Positions 61,494 through 64,000 of a DNA stretch of 64,000 nucleotides are shown here, one piece after another; within the stretch, counting starts at the first letter, position 1; every line of letters begins with the position of its first letter. The notes under the pieces were generated by a model that searched no databases, had not been told where the DNA came from, and was given only the letters and a program-made list of their open reading frames with translations. Both the position numbers and the translations under genes were made by a program. Origin of the DNA: CAVRGQ01 sp963720785 (GTDB taxonomy: Bacteria > Actinomycetota > Acidimicrobiia > IMCC26256 > DASPTH01); NCBI GenBank assembly GCA_963720785.1, contig CAVRGQ010000004.1, positions 124,001 through 188,000 of the forward strand. The letters are read 5' to 3'.

Positions 61494-61859
61494 CTACGCT
61501 TCCGCTTCGGCTTCGCCGCCGGCCGTTGCGGGAGTCGCCGACGCAGCCGCCCCGGCGAGTTTGCCGTAGACGTGCTCGGGGATCCGCAGGATCTTGTGGC
61601 GAAGCACTTCGTCTGCAAGGGAGAGCTGCCGGTGGAGCTCGTCCATCGCCGCGGGCTCGGCCTTCGCCTGGAGGACGATGTAGTAGCCCTCCCAGCGGTG
61701 CTTCAGCTCGTAGGCGAACCGACGCTTGCCCCAGAAGTCGATCGGACCGAGCTCGGCGCCCTTGTCCTGGATCAGCTGCTGGTAGCGGGTCGTGAGCGAC
61801 CGGATGGTCTCCTCTTCAACTTCCGCGTCGAAGATGACCATGACCTCGTACGGCCTCAT
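61494..61859 (-). CDS. rpsF: 30S ribosomal protein S6
   Basis: 121 residues: MRPYEVMVIFDAEVEEETIRSLT, GKRRFAYELKHRWEGYYIVLQ, LRHKILRI. A short Ala/Glu-rich C-tail (GEAEAEA) is added to the S6 core. AAGGAGGT eight bases before the ATG. First gene of the operon; S6 pairs with S18 on the ribosome. Confidence 0.97.
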   Translation of the reverse strand: MRPYEVMVIFDAEVEEETIRSLTTRYQQLIQDKGAELGPIDFWGKRRFAYELKHRWEGYYIVLQAKAEPAAMDELHRQLSLADEVLRHKILRIPEHVYGKLAGAAASATPATAGGEAEAEA

Positions 61860-62112
61860 GGGCCGACCTCCTTCGGACCACCGCTCGTGCAGTGGGCGAC
61901 CACTCGGGCCGTCCCCGGGTTCGGGGACGCGCCTGTGGGCGCAGGGTGTGGGTGATGTGGCACGGACCGGGCCCACGGCATGGAACTTGGTGCGGGGAAC
62001 GGGTGACCGAGCCCGTCGAGGCTACACGATCTTCGATGACGCTTCCGATACGACGACCGTACGCCGACCTTGTGACACCTATCCCCGGCCAGCCGCCGGC
62101 GACCCGCCGCAG

Positions 62113-62655
62113 CTACCCCCCGCAGCCGGCGAGGTCGCCCTGGGGGAGCTGGCCGCCGAGGGTCTCGACTGCGAGCGAGAACGGCCCGTCGGCCTGGTAC
62201 ACCGGGCACTCGTTCTCCGCCTTCGGGCAGGGGAGCATGCGCCGGAAGGAGGTGCGGGCGCCGTCGGGGGAGTAGAAACCGATGTCGAGCGCCACCGGCA
62301 CCGTCGACATGGTGAAGCCCACATGGACCGGCGTCGGGAACTGGAAGAGCATCGCGTCGTAGGGCCCGAGGTCGGAGCGCTGGCGCAGGCCCTCCACCCG
62401 CTCCGTCTGCGAGTCGGCGATCACGGTGCGGAGGCACTTCCCGCCGATCGAGAGGTCGGCCTCGGTCAGCCCCGCGAACGGCGCGACCGCGGGCTTCGTG
62501 GCGAGCAGGCTCGCGGCCAACGAGCCGGCGGGCCTGGTCGCGGTGGAGTCGCCGTTCGCATCGCCGTCGTCGGAGAGGGCCCGCACGGCGAGCACCACCA
62601 ACCCGGCCGCCATGATCGCGAGCACTGCGAGCGCGACGACCCGACCGGCTCTCAC
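62113..62655 (-). CDS. Membrane-anchored DUF192 protein
   Basis: 180 residues: one N-terminal helix (about 5-24), linker, then the DUF192 domain (TERVEGLRQRSDLGPYDAMLFQFPTPVHVGFTMSTVPVALDIGFYSPDG), with two Cys (LPCPKAENECPV). The GTG at 62655 has GGAG five bases upstream. DUF192 proteins are small exported or anchored domains of unknown function. It follows panB on the same strand by 29 bases. Confidence 0.82.
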   Translation of the reverse strand: MRAGRVVALAVLAIMAAGLVVLAVRALSDDGDANGDSTATRPAGSLAASLLATKPAVAPFAGLTEADLSIGGKCLRTVIADSQTERVEGLRQRSDLGPYDAMLFQFPTPVHVGFTMSTVPVALDIGFYSPDGARTSFRRMLPCPKAENECPVYQADGPFSLAVETLGGQLPQGDLAGCGG

Positions 62656-62684
62656 CCGCGCTCCGATCGGCCCGGTCGTGCCGG

Positions 62685-63592
62685 TCAGGCGTCGACGGTC
62701 TCGGACGACGAGGCCGCCGTTGCGCCCGACCCGTACAGGCCGAGCGCCTCGGTGACGCCGTCGGCCGCGTGGAAGGTCTCGGGGCTCGCGGGGAAGCTGC
62801 CGTCGCGCACGTCGGCGGCGAACTGGGTGAGCGCGACGGTGGCGTCGGCCTGCATCTCCGCATAGCGACGCACGAACTTCGGCGTGATGCGGTCCTCCCA
62901 GCCGAGGATGTCGTGGAACACGAGCACCTGGCCGTCGCAGTGCCTCCCGGCACCGATGCCGATGGTGGGCACGGGCACCGTCTCGGTGACCATGCGGGCC
63001 ACCGCGTCGGGGACGCACTCGAGCACGATGCCGAACACGCCGGCCTCGGCCAGCGCGATCGCGTCGTCGACGATGACGCGGGCGGCGTCGAGCGTCTTGC
63101 CCTGCACCCGGAAGCCGCCGAGCGCGTGGACCGACTGCGGGGTGAGGCCCAGGTGGCCCATCACGGGGATCTCGGCGTCGAGGATGGCGCGCACGTGGTC
63201 GAGCCGCTTGCGGCCGCCCTCGAGCTTCACCGCGCCGGCGCCCGCCCGGATCAGTCGCGCCGCGTTGGCAACGGTCTCCTGGGTGGAGAGGTGATAGCTC
63301 ATCCACGGCAGGTCGGCGACGACGAGCGCGTTCGGCTTGGTGCGCGCGACCGCGGCCGTGTGGTGCGCCATGTCGTCGGTGGTGACGTGCAGCGTGTCGT
63401 CGTACCCGAGCACGACCATCGCCAGCGAATCGCCCACGAGGATCACGTCGGCGCCCGCGGCCTCGACCGCACGCGCCGAGGGCGCGTCGTACGCAGTGAT
63501 CATCACGAGCGGCGTGCCGGAACCCTTGCTCGCCACGACGTCGGGGACGCGCACCGGACGGGTGCCGCGAGGGACGGACCAGAGTCGGCCAT
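62685..63592 (-). CDS. panB: 3-methyl-2-oxobutanoate hydroxymethyltransferase, probable frameshift at the N-terminus
   Basis: First committed step of pantothenate synthesis. TIM barrel with MITAYDAPSARAVEAAGADVILVGDSLAMVVLGYDDTLHVT, the metal-binding Asp/Glu residues in VGDSLAM and VKLEGG, and GIGAGRHCDGQVLVFHDILG. The core frame has a GTG at 63554 (VRVPDVVASKG) without a ribosome-binding site; an ATG at 63592 with GGAGG seven bases before it reads MADSGPSLAAPVR in another frame and joins the core after one indel near 63555. If the indel is not real, the CDS is 62685-63554. Confidence 0.92.
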
Positions 63593-63663
63593 GTCGATAC
63601 CTCCACCGTCCAGGGCCCACACGGCTCCCGGCGGTAAGGAAACGCTACCCCGAAATGGACCCG

Positions 63664-64000
63664 CTACGCCTGTCGAGCCGCGCGGCCGTTGCGCCGGGGC
63701 TGGGGGCCGCCGTTGTGGCGCCTGCCGTGGAGCTCGCGGCGGGTGAGGAAGTTCCACCCGCAGTCGGGGCAGACCTCCACCACGTAACAGGTGAACTCGT
63801 CGTGCGAGGCGCCGAGGCGCTCGAGCTCGCTCTCGTGGACGATGCAGCGGCCGTTCGCCGCCTTGAGGCCCTCGCCGTAGACGTAGCTCACGTAGCGGAC
63901 GTGGCGACCGTCGCACACCGGGCACCGGTGATCGGCCTTGTCGCCCACGTGGCGGGCGGCCCGCAGGAGCTCGGGGTGGGCGTCGCACACGTCGAGGCGG
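63664..64000 (-). CDS. DUF5318 zinc-ribbon protein, 5' end cut by window edge
   Basis: C-terminal 111 codons visible. Contains CDAHPELLRAARHVGDKADHRCPVCDG, YGEGLKAANGRC and VEVCPDCGWNFL: two CxxC pairs forming a zinc ribbon. The frame stays open to the edge and the family normally has about 15-20 residues before CDAHPEL, so the start is outside the window. DUF5318 is restricted to Actinobacteria; function unknown. Confidence 0.85.
   Translation of the reverse strand, partial: RLDVCDAHPELLRAARHVGDKADHRCPVCDGRHVRYVSYVYGEGLKAANGRCIVHESELERLGASHDEFTCYVVEVCPDCGWNFLTRRELHGRRHNGGPQPRRNGRAARQA

Noticed and set aside
61860..62112. A ribosomal-protein leader or riboswitch upstream of rpsF.
   Set aside because: The 253-base gap has a strong ribosome-binding site but I could not fit it to a known S6/S18 leader structure. 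A covariance search (for example with the S6 leader model) would decide.

Overview
This window comes from a high-GC actinobacterium, most probably of the class Acidimicrobiia (Ilumatobacter/Iamia-like). The signs are the actinobacterial mismatch endonuclease NucS, a deazaflavin (F420)-type oxidoreductase, DUF5318, DUF2510, strongly GC-biased third codon positions, and a dense set of CoA transferases, enoyl-CoA hydratases, amidohydrolases and Baeyer-Villiger-type monooxygenases. The genus is not resolved. There are no rRNA genes, CRISPR arrays or insertion sequences; one tRNA gene (Gly, CCC) is present.

Layout. 0-5 kb: 3' part of a Tag DNA glycosylase, a membrane-anchored XRE-type regulator, dCTP deaminase, a TauD-type dioxygenase with a LysR regulator, and an AIM24 protein. 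5-11 kb: enoyl-CoA hydratase and amidohydrolase divergent from an IclR regulator, a double-length CoA transferase and a nitronate monooxygenase. 11-18.5 kb: secreted HNH nuclease, 23S/tRNA m5U-type methyltransferase, epoxide hydrolase, PGM1-like ATP-grasp ligase, alkyltransferase-like protein, LOG protein, second amidohydrolase, and a truncated cyclic-nucleotide-binding domain. 18.5-26 kb: two flavin monooxygenases, SDR enzymes, an F420-type reductase and a methyltransferase. 26-36 kb: M20 amidohydrolase, YCII protein, diguanylate cyclase, AhpD-like protein, tRNA-Gly, DUF1254 protein, a CoA transferase with an enoyl-CoA hydratase, and small membrane proteins. 36-44 kb: NucS, PadR, TrmO-like protein, a copper-handling block (PCuAC, Sco1, cupredoxin), MFS, MarR with a monooxygenase, and an FTR1-cupredoxin iron permease. 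44-51 kb: a six-gene catabolic operon (two NTF2-like proteins, EthD, three dehydrogenases) next to a divergent TetR gene. 51-54 kb: a persulfide dioxygenase with three rhodanese domains plus a TauE exporter, behind two CsoR/CstR-type operators. 54-64 kb: the replication/ribosome block dnaB ... rplI-rpsR-ssb-rpsF, a pseudokinase-flippase membrane protein, DUF192, panB and the 3' part of a DUF5318 gene.

How the parts fit. Much of the left and middle encodes oxidation, thioesterification and beta-oxidation-like steps for small organic acids, ketones or terpenoid/steroid-like substrates, each module with its own local regulator (LysR, IclR, MarR, TetR). The right side is core housekeeping.

Quality caveat. 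At least eleven otherwise intact genes, including the essential dnaB and ssb, carry single frameshifts, nearly all in GC-only runs; one gene carries two. The simplest reading is indel error in the assembly, so these are annotated as whole genes with the break described. No tools were run; family names rest on motif and sequence recognition.
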